Of a stretch of DNA of 11,363 nt, positions 4,428 to 11,363 are shown piece by piece. The stretch comes from a bacterium. GTDB taxonomy: Bacteria > Bdellovibrionota > FAC87 > UBA2466. Under the pieces are notes generated by a model that saw only the letters and a program-made list of their open reading frames with translations, had not been told where the DNA came from and ran no database searches. The stretch lies in assembly GCA_019750655.1 (NCBI GenBank), contig JAIEOG010000409.1:1-11363 (forward strand), in the 5' to 3' direction. A program made the translations under genes and the position numbers. Positions within the stretch are counted from its first letter, which is position 1, and every line of letters begins with the position of its first letter.

Positions 4428-6329
4428 ATGAAAAGATCCTGTGCGTTCGCTCTCCAGCTTTCTCTCTTCTTTTCTCTGACAGCAAACGCAACCCCGCCAA
4501 ACCCAGCTCCGGTGGGAATGCAAAACTTTCTCCTTGGCCCAACAGATGGTATCCGTCCGGTGGGAGTGATTGAGTCCTCCTCCGGTGCGTTGGGGAATAA
4601 TCAGATTCACGTGAGTGGCTGGGCGATGGACCCCAGCAAGCTCTTAAGCCCAGTTCCCAACAACATCAGCAAACCCGTAACGGTTCATATCTTCATTGTG
4701 GATCCCCAACACAAATGGGCGGGCCACCACTATGATTCATTGGATCAGGTGTGGGTCGCGCAAGCTACGACCACTCAAGGAGTCAACGGTGTAGATGCCA
4801 TTGGCCGCTTTGATCTAAAATTCACACTCCCTGCGCCTTACCAATCATTGGGGGCGCCCGTCGAAATCAGAGCCTACGCTCAGTCTCAGGAGGACACTCA
4901 GAAATATGGTTTGCTAAAGGGCTCCCTGAGGAGTGACAGCGTTCCAGATATGCGGGTGATTGGCGGTATCAATTCCTACTCCGTTGCCAATTGGGCATCG
5001 CCGGGGGTGGTCGATAAAATGAAAATCGACGGCTGGGCTCTTGGAGCTGTCGATCGCTCGAGCGCTGTTACTGTCTATTTCGCAATCGTGGATAGCGTAA
5101 GTTCAAAACCGGTTTGGATAGGCCAAACTACGACTTGTGTTGCTTCGGCCAATTGCCCTGCGCCTGGGAAATTTAGCTCCACTCTAAAAGTGCCTCCTCA
5201 ATACCAGACCACAAAAAATGAAATTCGGGCGTGTGTGCGCTCTGACCCCGCTAGCCAAGTCTGCACCTTTCTAAGTGGTTCGGTGGGCCCGATGAAAATC
5301 GGAGGCTATTACGGTTACCCCTCTGATTCAGAATACTATGCCACTCTCACTCGCCGAGTTCTCGGAGTGGAAATGCCCTTGAAGGACATGGATCTCCATT
5401 CGGAGGAGACTTACGCTGTGTACAAGAGCGAAGTAGGGGTTGATCCGGGGGTGGTGGGGCTTTATTACCCCCTTTTGAGGGGTGAATACCCCAACTTGCC
5501 TCCTCCGTCCCAATGGGATTTCCCCTGCGCTGCGGTGAAAGCTGCTAGCAAGCATGGTTTGGTGATGATGACCCTGCAAGCAGGAGATAAGCATGGAGGA
5601 AATCCTGACTTCAGGAAAAGCCAACCTAACAACGCCGATTTTTTTGAGGGCCGGCTGGATCCGCATGTGAATAGCTGGGCTCTGGGAATGGCAAAGTGCT
5701 TGAAAGATAATGGCTTGAAGATGTTGTTACGTCCGGCTCATGAGATGAATTCTCGATGGTATGGTTGGTCTCCTGGAGTCGGGACAAATTCTCCAGACGG
5801 CTCTGACTATATCCATTTTTGGAAGCACCTACGGTGGTTAACGGAAAAGCAGTTCGAACTTTATGGAGCTGACAAAAAATCGGTGAAATGGGTTTGGAGT
5901 CCCAACATAGACCACTTAGAAGAAGAAACAAACCAACCTTCTATTGAAGTGAGCAAAGTTTATCCGGGGGATGACTTTGTCGATATCATTGCGGTCGATG
6001 GTTACAACTGGAATTGGGGGCGTTGGAAAAGTTTCACAGAAGTTTTTGGATCCACTTATGAAAAGCTGGCAGCTTTAAGCCCAAGTAAGCCGATGATGGT
6101 AGCCGAAACGGGTTGTTCAGAGGTGGCTCCGGCTGGCACGAGCAAGGCCGAATGGATTCAGAATGCGTTGATGCTAGAAATCCCCAGAAAGTTCCCCAGA
6201 TTCACCACGGTTATGTATTTTAATATCGATATGAGGGACGCCGGTCAGCGCGATTGGCGCTTCGATAACGATCCAAACGCTTTGCTCAGTATTAAAAACG
6301 CCGCAAAATCAAAAATCTATCACCCTTAG
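4428..6329 (+). CDS. secreted GH26 glycoside hydrolase (probable beta-mannanase) with two N-terminal beta-domains
   Basis: It is a probable exported endo-hydrolase cleaving beta-mannan or a related beta-glycan by a retaining mechanism. A signal peptide covers residues 1-21. Two repeated domains follow (about 45-170 and 178-288), sharing SGWAMD/DGWALG, then VTVHIFIVD/VTVYFAIVD, a VWVAQATT/VWIGQTTT strand, GRFDLKF/GKFSSTL, a PAPYQS/PPQYQT turn, VEIRAYAQ/NEIRACVR and LLKGS/FLSGS. The catalytic TIM barrel occupies about 290-633. It has the GH26 acid/base motif RPAHEMN (435-441, Glu439) and the nucleophile in AETG (559-562, Glu560), with the aromatic-rich RWYGW just after the acid/base as in mannanases. 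AGAGG lies 7 bases before the ATG. The substrate is not certain: some GH26 enzymes act on beta-1,3/1,4-glucan or xylan. The N-terminal pair probably serves as spacer or glycan-binding modules. Confidence 0.9.
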   Translation: MKRSCAFALQLSLFFSLTANATPPNPAPVGMQNFLLGPTDGIRPVGVIESSSGALGNNQIHVSGWAMDPSKLLSPVPNNISKPVTVHIFIVDPQHKWAGHHYDSLDQVWVAQATTTQGVNGVDAIGRFDLKFTLPAPYQSLGAPVEIRAYAQSQEDTQKYGLLKGSLRSDSVPDMRVIGGINSYSVANWASPGVVDKMKIDGWALGAVDRSSAVTVYFAIVDSVSSKPVWIGQTTTCVASANCPAPGKFSSTLKVPPQYQTTKNEIRACVRSDPASQVCTFLSGSVGPMKIGGYYGYPSDSEYYATLTRRVLGVEMPLKDMDLHSEETYAVYKSEVGVDPGVVGLYYPLLRGEYPNLPPPSQWDFPCAAVKAASKHGLVMMTLQAGDKHGGNPDFRKSQPNNADFFEGRLDPHVNSWALGMAKCLKDNGLKMLLRPAHEMNSRWYGWSPGVGTNSPDGSDYIHFWKHLRWLTEKQFELYGADKKSVKWVWSPNIDHLEEETNQPSIEVSKVYPGDDFVDIIAVDGYNWNWGRWKSFTEVFGSTYEKLAALSPSKPMMVAETGCSEVAPAGTSKAEWIQNALMLEIPRKFPRFTTVMYFNIDMRDAGQRDWRFDNDPNALLSIKNAAKSKIYHP

Positions 6330-6407
6330 AGTTTCTTTGAGTACCCTCCGACGCGAGTGGTAAACCCGAAATTCGTTTCTTGGGAAAGGCCGTGTTAGTA
6401 TTTCCGC

Positions 6408-6680
6408 ATGAAACGACTTCCATGGCTTTTGCTTCTCAGTGCCCTGCCGGCCCTGGCGTGTAAGATGGAACCAGCGGCTTTTCAGGTGCGCGCAGAAGAA
6501 GTGGTCGCCAAGCAAGCCGCCGAAGACTCGCGCTGGTCTTGGTGCTCGGTCCGATCTGTCGAGCGATCCGCGGATGGCGTATTCTTTAGTGCCCGGCGCG
6601 GTGGATTCTTTTGCGCAGATAAGAACTATTACGTAGACGCCACTCCAGATTGTGTCTTCAGGACGCACCCAAAGAAATAA
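6408..6680 (+). CDS. small exported four-cysteine protein, 90 aa
   Basis: The family is not recognised. Residues 1-17 (MKRLPWLLLLSALPALA) are a clear signal peptide, followed directly by Cys18. The residues before it (PALA-C) are only a weak lipobox, so either a lipoprotein or a signal-peptidase-I product is possible. The mature part of about 70 aa has Cys46, Cys69 and Cys82 and many aromatic and charged residues (SRWSWC; GGFFC). If Cys18 is lipidated, three cysteines remain for disulfides. There is no obvious ribosome binding site immediately before the ATG. It lies 78 bases after the GH26 gene and converges with the following - strand gene with 10 bases between. The signal peptide and codon use make it likely real. 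Confidence 0.65.
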   Translation: MKRLPWLLLLSALPALACKMEPAAFQVRAEEVVAKQAAEDSRWSWCSVRSVERSADGVFFSARRGGFFCADKNYYVDATPDCVFRTHPKK

Positions 6681-6690
6681 CGCTGCGGTG

Positions 6691-7191
6691 TTACGGGCAG
6701 GGGACGATGCGTTTTACTGTCGTGAAGCCTTTGATTTCCCAGGTATTGGAATCGCTAGGCAGATAGCTCACCACCACATCGTCGTAGTAACAAACCTTCA
6801 CATGATCGAAGAAGGTCTCGTCGTCGTCTTGGGACGCACGCAGCCCCGATTGTAGGAGTGAACTTGCAGAGAGCGCTTTTGCCAGGGGGGCGAAAGTTTC
6901 GCGGGCGAAAGTCTTGCAGCGATCGAACTCTTCACCCGGTTCGGCGGACGACCCCACATAGACATCTTTCCTAGCGCTTAGGGTGCGTTCGATGGAGTCG
7001 GGGTGGTCGTAGCCAGCGACTTTTGCGCGGACCTTACAGTCCGATTCCGTGGAGTAGTTCTTATTAACGGGAGCCGCGGCTTTGACCTCATCCCATTCCA
7101 GATGAAGCTTACCCATGGACTCCGAAAGAGTTTCCGAGACAGGGCCGGCGAATAGGGCGGGGACCGTTAGTAAAAAGATCCAGTGCAACAT
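6691..7191 (-). CDS. secreted four-cysteine protein, downstream paralog of a tandem pair, 166 aa
   Basis: The family is unknown, but it is clearly a paralog of the gene upstream of it. It begins with a signal peptide (MLHWIFLLTVPALFAGPV). I chose the ATG at 7191 over one at 7215 because it overlaps the stop of the upstream gene as TAATG, has AGGGA about 8 bases before it and gives a clean signal peptide. Cysteines 52, 92, 134 and 165 correspond to cysteines in the partner. Shared blocks are LxWD (31-34), DCKVRAKVAGY (51-61), VKVCYYDD (131-138), SDSNTWE and the C-terminal VKRIVPCP. Four conserved cysteines in an exported protein suggest two disulfides. The one-base overlap implies translational coupling. 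The acidic loop around 121-126 (QDDDET) is not matched in the partner. Confidence 0.8.
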   Translation of the reverse strand: MLHWIFLLTVPALFAGPVSETLSESMGKLHLEWDEVKAAAPVNKNYSTESDCKVRAKVAGYDHPDSIERTLSARKDVYVGSSAEPGEEFDRCKTFARETFAPLAKALSASSLLQSGLRASQDDDETFFDHVKVCYYDDVVVSYLPSDSNTWEIKGFTTVKRIVPCP

Positions 7192-7703
7192 TAGTGAGTT
7201 CCCTGCTTTGGGCACGCTACGGTTTGTTTTAAGACAAAGATCTGGTGCATGCGCCAGCTGTCGGAGGGGGTGGGGTCATAATCTATTTGGAGCGCATCGC
7301 GGTAACAGAGCTTTAGGAAGCTATACTTAACGCGTTCTCCCTCCGTATTGGCGACCTTCTTTGTTTCCCTGTGGAGGGCTGCGAGCCGCCCAATGACTTC
7401 GTTCCAGGTTTTCGCTTTTTCTACGGCCCATTCTCGGCACACCTGCCGGTGGTTGGCTTCGTTACCAACGCCGACGAGGTCGTAGAACTCGACAAAGCGC
7501 TCGGCCTCTTGCTTGGTCAGGAAGCCCTCTATCTTCGCTCGGACTCGACAGTAGTAATCCTTAGAGTACGAGCCCTGCTTAGTCGTGAGCTCAATATTGT
7601 CCCAAACAAGCTTCAGTGGCCCCGCATCGGCGGTCACGACTTCCATTACGGGCACCGCATTCGCGGCGGTCGATAAGAAAAGCAGAAGCCCAAATACCCT
7701 CAT
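7191..7703 (-). CDS. secreted four-cysteine protein, upstream paralog of a tandem pair, 170 aa
   Basis: The family is unknown. A signal peptide (MRVFGLLLFLSTAANA, cleavage near 16) marks it as exported. Cysteines 52, 89, 133 and 164 align with those of the downstream gene, together with LVWD (32-35), YYCRVRAKIEGF (50-61), FLKLCYRDA (129-137), PSDSWR (146-151) and LKQTVACP (158-165). The middle (about 62-125) is predicted helical and diverges most. Unlike its partner it carries five extra residues (KQGTH) after the last cysteine. It is first in a two-gene operon and faces away from hppA across a 138-base intergenic region. The ribosome binding site is unclear: GGGG lies only two bases before the ATG, and an earlier GGGA is about ten bases farther up. 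The pair may encode two partners of a complex or simply a recent duplication. Confidence 0.82.
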   Translation of the reverse strand: MRVFGLLLFLSTAANAVPVMEVVTADAGPLKLVWDNIELTTKQGSYSKDYYCRVRAKIEGFLTKQEAERFVEFYDLVGVGNEANHRQVCREWAVEKAKTWNEVIGRLAALHRETKKVANTEGERVKYSFLKLCYRDALQIDYDPTPSDSWRMHQIFVLKQTVACPKQGTH

Positions 7704-7841
7704 ATCCCCGTCATCCCGGGGCCCCGTCCTTTAGTCAAGTGTTTGGCAAGATAGTAGTGTCATTCAGGATCTTTCATGCTAGCCTCTGCGGCTTCGGGAG
7801 ACCTCTAGCTTTTTATTTAATAGGAAAAAAAGGGAACACCA

Positions 7842-10286
7842 ATGCAAGGAACTCTAAGCAAATGGGGCGGTTATGCACTCGCCCTGATGTTAATGGCAGT
7901 GCCGGCTTTTGCTAGCGAAGCCGATCTCCACTTACCGGCCTTCCACGGGACTTATTCCGTGTTCGGATTGGCGATGACAGGCCACCAGCTGCTCTTGGGC
8001 GGGGTGGTTATCTGTGTGCTGGGGCTGATCTTCGGCGTGTACGAGATCATCAGCATTAAGAACCTTCCGGCTCACAAATCGATGCTCGGGGTTTCTCACC
8101 TGATTTATGAAACCTGCAAAACCTATATGGTTCAGCAGGGCAAGCTTCTGGTGGTGTTCGAAGTCTTCATCGGCGCTTGTATCGTTTTTTACTTTGGTTT
8201 CTTGGAATCGATGCCGGCGCAGAAAGTGCTCCTCATTCTCGGCTGGTCGTTTCTGGGGATTTTGGGTTCTTACGCAGTGGCTTGGTTCGGTATTCGCATC
8301 AACAACTATGCGAACAGCCGCACGGCCTTCGCTTCGTTGCGCGGTAAGCCGTTCCCTTTGATGGATATCCCGCTCAAAGCCGGTATTTCCATCGGCGTGC
8401 TCCTGATTTCCGTTGAGCTCATCATGATGATGCTCATCTTGCTCTTCGTTGCCCCAGAAAATGCAGGCGCTTGCTTTATCGGCTTCGCCATCGGGGAATC
8501 GTTGGGTGCTTCCGTGCTGCGTATCTGCGGCGGGATCTTTACGAAAATCGCCGATATCGGCTCTGACTTGATGAAAATCGTCTTCGATATCAAAGAAGAC
8601 GATGCGCGTAACCCGGGCGTGATTGCCGACTGCGCTGGCGACAACGCCGGTGACTCTGTCGGTCCGACGGCCGACGGTTTCGAAACCTACGGCGTGACGG
8701 GTGTTGCTCTTATCAGCTTCATCGTCCTTGCAGTGGGTATGCAGGCAGGCGCGGACGGCCACTTAATGCCGACGGCTGGTGCCGCCGACATTCAAGCGAA
8801 GCTGATTCTGTGGATCTTCCTCATGCGTATTTTGATGATCGGCGCGTCGATTGCGTCGTACATCGTGACGCGTGCGGTGGCTAAAGCTGCCTACGAAAAC
8901 GTCGATCACTTCGATTTTGAAAAGCCGCTGACCTACTTGGTCTGGGTGACTTCGATCGTTTCGATCCTCATTACGTACGCTGTGAGCTACTTCTTCCTCG
9001 GCGATATGGGTGGCACCTTGTGGTTCCGTCTATCGACGATCATCAGCTGCGGTACTTTGGCTGCTGCGGTGATCCCGGAATTGACGAAGGCGTTCACTTC
9101 TGCCAAGAGCAAGCACGTCGCGGAAATCGTCCAGGCGTCTCGCGAAGGCGGCGCGTCTCTGACGGTACTTTCGGGCTTAGTGGCCGGGAACTTCAGCGTG
9201 TTTTGGAAAGGTCTTTCCATCTCCATTCTGATGTTTGTGGCTTACCTCACTTCCTCGGCAGAATTGGGTAGCGTCATGGTTTACCCAGCGGTCTTCGCCT
9301 TCGGCTTGGTCGCTTTCGGGATGCTCAGCATGGGCCCTGTCACCATTGCGGTGGATAGCTACGGCCCAGTGACGGACAACGCTCAGTCGGTGTTCGAGCT
9401 TTCGCAGATGGAAGGCATCAGCGGGATCAAAGCAGAGGTCCAAAAAGACTTCGGTTTCTCTCCTGACTTCACGCGCGGCAAGCACTTGCTGGAAGAAAAC
9501 GATTCTGCGGGCAATACCTTTAAAGCCACGGCGAAGCCGGTGCTCATTGGAACTGCGGTGATCGGCGCTACAACAATGATCTTCTCGATCATCTTGTTGC
9601 TCAATCTCCAGTTGAACCTCTTGGAGCCAGTCGTGCTCTTAGGGCTCATCATGGGCGGTTCGGTGGTGTACTGGTTCACAGGCGCTTCCATGCAAGCTGT
9701 GACGACCGGCGCTTACCGTGCAGTCGACTACATCAAAAAGAACATCCGCCTGGACGGTGAAAAGGCCGCCTCGGTAGAAGCTTCTCGCGAAGTGGTCCAA
9801 ATCTGCACGCAGTATGCTCAGGCGGGGATGGTCAACATCTTCGGCGTGGTCTTCTGCTTGACGCTGGCATTCGCCTGCTTCGATCCGACATTCTTCGCGA
9901 GCTACCTCATCTCCATTGCGGCGGTGGGGCTCTTCCAAGCGATCTTCATGGCGAATGCCGGTGGCGCTTGGGATAACGCGAAGAAAGTCGTGGAAGTCGA
10001 CTTGAAAGAGAAAAACACCCCGCTGCATGCAGCGACGGTGGTCGGCGATACAGTCGGTGACCCGTTCAAAGACACGTCCAGCGTGGCCTTGAACCCGGTC
10101 ATTAAGTTCACGACGCTCTTCGGGCTTCTGGCAGTCGAAATTGCAGTCGCGGCGAAAGAATCGGCCTTTTACATTGGGCTGGTCTTCTTCGTGATTGGCT
10201 TGTTCTTCGTGTACCGTTCTTTCTACGGAATGCGCATTAGCAGCCACTCGGCTCCGGTAAAAGCCAAAAAGCCTGCCCACGCGTAA
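7842..10286 (+). CDS. hppA: membrane-bound ion-translocating pyrophosphatase
   Basis: An integral membrane pyrophosphatase couples hydrolysis of cytoplasmic PPi to H+ (or Na+) export across the inner membrane. About 16 hydrophobic helices are visible in 814 aa, longer than the common 660-770. Substrate and Mg-binding motifs are present: DIGSDL (238-243), EDDARNP (252-258), the GDNAGDS segment (266-272), YGPV-DN (507-513) and GDTVGDPFKDTS (735-746). After the second acidic motif it reads SVGPTADGFETYGVT, where the common type has a GMAADLFESYAVT-like sequence, so it belongs to a divergent branch. In the GNTFKATAK segment (557-565) a lysine occupies the position that is Lys in K+-independent and Ala in K+-dependent enzymes, so K+-independence is predicted. 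The first 25 residues resemble a cleavable signal peptide (PAFAS). AAGGGA precedes the ATG, and a strong terminator follows. It is monocistronic by layout. Confidence 0.95.
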   Translation: MQGTLSKWGGYALALMLMAVPAFASEADLHLPAFHGTYSVFGLAMTGHQLLLGGVVICVLGLIFGVYEIISIKNLPAHKSMLGVSHLIYETCKTYMVQQGKLLVVFEVFIGACIVFYFGFLESMPAQKVLLILGWSFLGILGSYAVAWFGIRINNYANSRTAFASLRGKPFPLMDIPLKAGISIGVLLISVELIMMMLILLFVAPENAGACFIGFAIGESLGASVLRICGGIFTKIADIGSDLMKIVFDIKEDDARNPGVIADCAGDNAGDSVGPTADGFETYGVTGVALISFIVLAVGMQAGADGHLMPTAGAADIQAKLILWIFLMRILMIGASIASYIVTRAVAKAAYENVDHFDFEKPLTYLVWVTSIVSILITYAVSYFFLGDMGGTLWFRLSTIISCGTLAAAVIPELTKAFTSAKSKHVAEIVQASREGGASLTVLSGLVAGNFSVFWKGLSISILMFVAYLTSSAELGSVMVYPAVFAFGLVAFGMLSMGPVTIAVDSYGPVTDNAQSVFELSQMEGISGIKAEVQKDFGFSPDFTRGKHLLEENDSAGNTFKATAKPVLIGTAVIGATTMIFSIILLLNLQLNLLEPVVLLGLIMGGSVVYWFTGASMQAVTTGAYRAVDYIKKNIRLDGEKAASVEASREVVQICTQYAQAGMVNIFGVVFCLTLAFACFDPTFFASYLISIAAVGLFQAIFMANAGGAWDNAKKVVEVDLKEKNTPLHAATVVGDTVGDPFKDTSSVALNPVIKFTTLFGLLAVEIAVAAKESAFYIGLVFFVIGLFFVYRSFYGMRISSHSAPVKAKKPAHA

Positions 10287-10309
10287 GCGCGGCGCAGCTG
10301 ATAGTTCTC

Positions 10310-10339
10310 AAAAGGCCCGCTTCGGCGGGCCTTTTTTTT
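10310..10339 (+). terminator. strong Rho-independent terminator of hppA
   Basis: GGCCCGC (10314-10320), a TTCG tetraloop and GCGGGCC (10325-10331) are followed by eight T. Four A before the stem extend it by pairing with the first T residues. It lies 23 bases after the hppA stop and 9 bases before the GTG start of the next gene. Confidence 0.95.
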
Positions 10340-10348
10340 GGGGGACCA

Positions 10349-10732
10349 GTGAAATCTATTCTGGGAATTTTGCTGCTGGTATCCAGCATGGGGCAGGCGA
10401 GTGAGGGTTTGACGGCAGAGCTCAATGGCAAGCAACTGACCTACCGCTATGACAACGGTGGCCACTACCAAATCCGCTACGCTGAAGACGGTGTCCGTTA
10501 CCGATTCTTAAGTGGCAAAGCCGGTGACAAATGGTGGGGCCCGTTTCCGTACAAGGCGTTCAAAACTACGAATGGCGAGTATTTCTTGGGCTGGTATGAG
10601 AAGGGCTTCGGCGATCAGATTACCCAGCTCGTGAACTTGCAGAACAAAACACTCTACGGCAGCGGCATCATCGTGAAAAAGAGCGGGGTAGTAGAACACT
10701 TCGAGCGCGCGCAGATAGAAAAAATCGAGTAA
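10349..10732 (+). CDS. secreted MoaF/phenolic-acid-decarboxylase-like small beta-barrel protein, 127 aa
   Basis: It is a probable exported lipocalin-like beta-barrel protein. Residues 1-18 (MKSILGILLLVSSMGQAS) form a signal peptide. The mature part reads like the first half of bacterial phenolic acid decarboxylases and MoaF-related proteins: GKQLTYRYDNGGHYQIRY (27-44), then YRFLSGKAGDKWWG (51-64), EYFLGWYE (77-84) and TLYGSGII (101-108). By alignment from memory, the decarboxylase catalytic tyrosines correspond to Tyr32 and Tyr34 and the glutamate to Glu84, while the arginine is replaced by Lys61. The usual C-terminal extension is missing, so decarboxylase activity is doubtful and a binding role is more likely. 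The start is GTG, with GGGGGA close before it. It begins 9 bases after the hppA terminator and converges with the last gene with 10 bases between. Confidence 0.72.
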   Translation: MKSILGILLLVSSMGQASEGLTAELNGKQLTYRYDNGGHYQIRYAEDGVRYRFLSGKAGDKWWGPFPYKAFKTTNGEYFLGWYEKGFGDQITQLVNLQNKTLYGSGIIVKKSGVVEHFERAQIEKIE

Positions 10733-10742
10733 AGGTTCGGGC

Positions 10743-11363
10743 CTAATCGAGCAGGGAAATCCGTAGCCAGTCTGTGGGAACCGGGAATTTCCCTTGCTGG
10801 GGCAGAGTGAAATGGAGGGCCCGCACCGGGATCCGTCCACCTGTGTCCAAGCGAAGCTCGTCTTTAGAAGCGCTATTTAGGACCCCTATCCATTGTTCGG
10901 TTTTCTGTGCCCCCGATTGGTGGCTGAAGACCATTCTTTCAATGACTACCTTGTGCCCGAGCCATTTGCTTTTCTGCTCTTCCGCATACATGCCGGCGAA
11001 AGCGGGCAGCATTTTCCAGTAACCCAAGCGCTGGCGGTGCTGAACGGAGAGGAGCTGCCGCACCATTTGTTCTAAAATCATTTCAGTCGCGACTTCTCGG
11101 CCGATGGAACTCGTGCGTAGCCTGTCCATAGGAAGGCCCAAGTACTCGACAATAGCTTGCAGATCGCCACTGGTTTCTGTGTACCCTTGGATACTGGCTT
11201 TAGTCGCCGAGCTGGTGGTCCACTCCTCGAAAGCAATGGTTTCCCTTCGAAAAGGACCCTTGCCGGGAGCTGCATAGGCAATCGTGATGCCTTCCTCGTC
11301 GTAAGATTCCAGGCGAACGACATCCATCGGGACAAAACCATACTCCGCACGCGCAAAGGGCTG
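10743..11363 (-). CDS. hypothetical protein, 5' end beyond the window
   Basis: The family is not recognised. The frame stays open from the stop at 10743 to the right edge. An ATG at 11327 exists but has no ribosome binding site, and the codons before it (QPFARAEYGFVP) continue without a stop, so the true start probably lies outside. The visible 206 residues have a beta-rich beginning (VVRLESYDEEGITIAYAAPG), a helical middle with MILEQMVRQLL and MLPAFAGMYAEEQ, and a beta-rich end (EQWIGVLN, ELRLDTGGRIPVRALHFTL, WLRISLLD). No signal peptide is visible, but the N-terminus is missing. It converges with the MoaF-like gene with no clear terminator between them. Function is unknown. Confidence 0.7.
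   Translation of the reverse strand, partial: QPFARAEYGFVPMDVVRLESYDEEGITIAYAAPGKGPFRRETIAFEEWTTSSATKASIQGYTETSGDLQAIVEYLGLPMDRLRTSSIGREVATEMILEQMVRQLLSVQHRQRLGYWKMLPAFAGMYAEEQKSKWLGHKVVIERMVFSHQSGAQKTEQWIGVLNSASKDELRLDTGGRIPVRALHFTLPQQGKFPVPTDWLRISLLD

Noticed and set aside
7704..7841. riboswitch or structured leader before hppA
   Set aside because: GCTAG...CTAGC and some GC-rich pairing are present, but the stems are short and match no riboswitch class I know; I also could not settle on a promoter here.
7932..8762. 276-aa antisense frame within hppA
   Set aside because: It is a long His/Asp/Glu-rich shadow produced by codon bias on the opposite strand of a conserved gene; no family features.
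9639..10280. 213-aa antisense frame within hppA
   Set aside because: Same reason: opposite-strand shadow of the conserved pyrophosphatase, with improbable composition.
10743..11327. complete 194-aa gene starting at 11327
   Set aside because: No ribosome binding site precedes that ATG and the frame stays open to the window edge, so the gene is annotated as 5'-partial instead.

Overview
The window looks like chromosomal DNA of a Gram-negative bacterium. Many products carry Sec-type signal peptides and most reading frames are densely packed. The style (many small secreted proteins of unknown family, a proton-pumping pyrophosphatase, a minimal DEAD-box helicase) would fit a Bdellovibrionota/Oligoflexia-like lineage. 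That placement is a guess from gene content; no 16S or marker gene is present.

Left part (208-2313, + strand): a probable three-gene run of a 112-aa unknown protein, a 369-aa DEAD-box RNA helicase and a secreted 207-aa unknown protein. It converges on a small GIY-YIG nuclease gene (2559-2323, - strand). Between that gene and a tRNA-Ala(TGC) gene (2941-2866, - strand) lies a tandem repeat of 152/178 bp. Each unit holds the first nine codons of the GIY-YIG gene, its upstream region, and an ~85-bp palindromic element bounded by GTCTTCGCC/GGCGAAGAC and containing a GC-rich hairpin. The inner copy abuts the tRNA CCA end. This tRNA / inverted-repeat element / nuclease arrangement is the most unusual thing in the window.

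Middle part (3044-6329): two divergent genes for secreted carbohydrate-active proteins. One is a pectin-lyase-fold (parallel beta-helix) protein on the - strand. The other is a GH26 (beta-mannanase-type) glycoside hydrolase with two repeated N-terminal beta-domains on the + strand. The 211-bp shared regulatory region holds a good sigma70-type promoter for the lyase-fold gene and a perfect 12-bp palindrome with an AAGCGCTT core, typical of LacI-family operators, over the probable -10 of the hydrolase gene. Base composition appears lower in GC here than in the flanks, so the pair may be acquired.

Right part (6408-11363): a small four-cysteine exported protein (+), a translationally coupled tandem pair of paralogous four-cysteine secreted proteins (-), the divergently transcribed membrane pyrophosphatase hppA (+) with a strong terminator, a GTG-started secreted MoaF/phenolic-acid-decarboxylase-like small protein (+) starting only 9 bases after that terminator, and a convergent unknown gene (-) that runs off the right edge.
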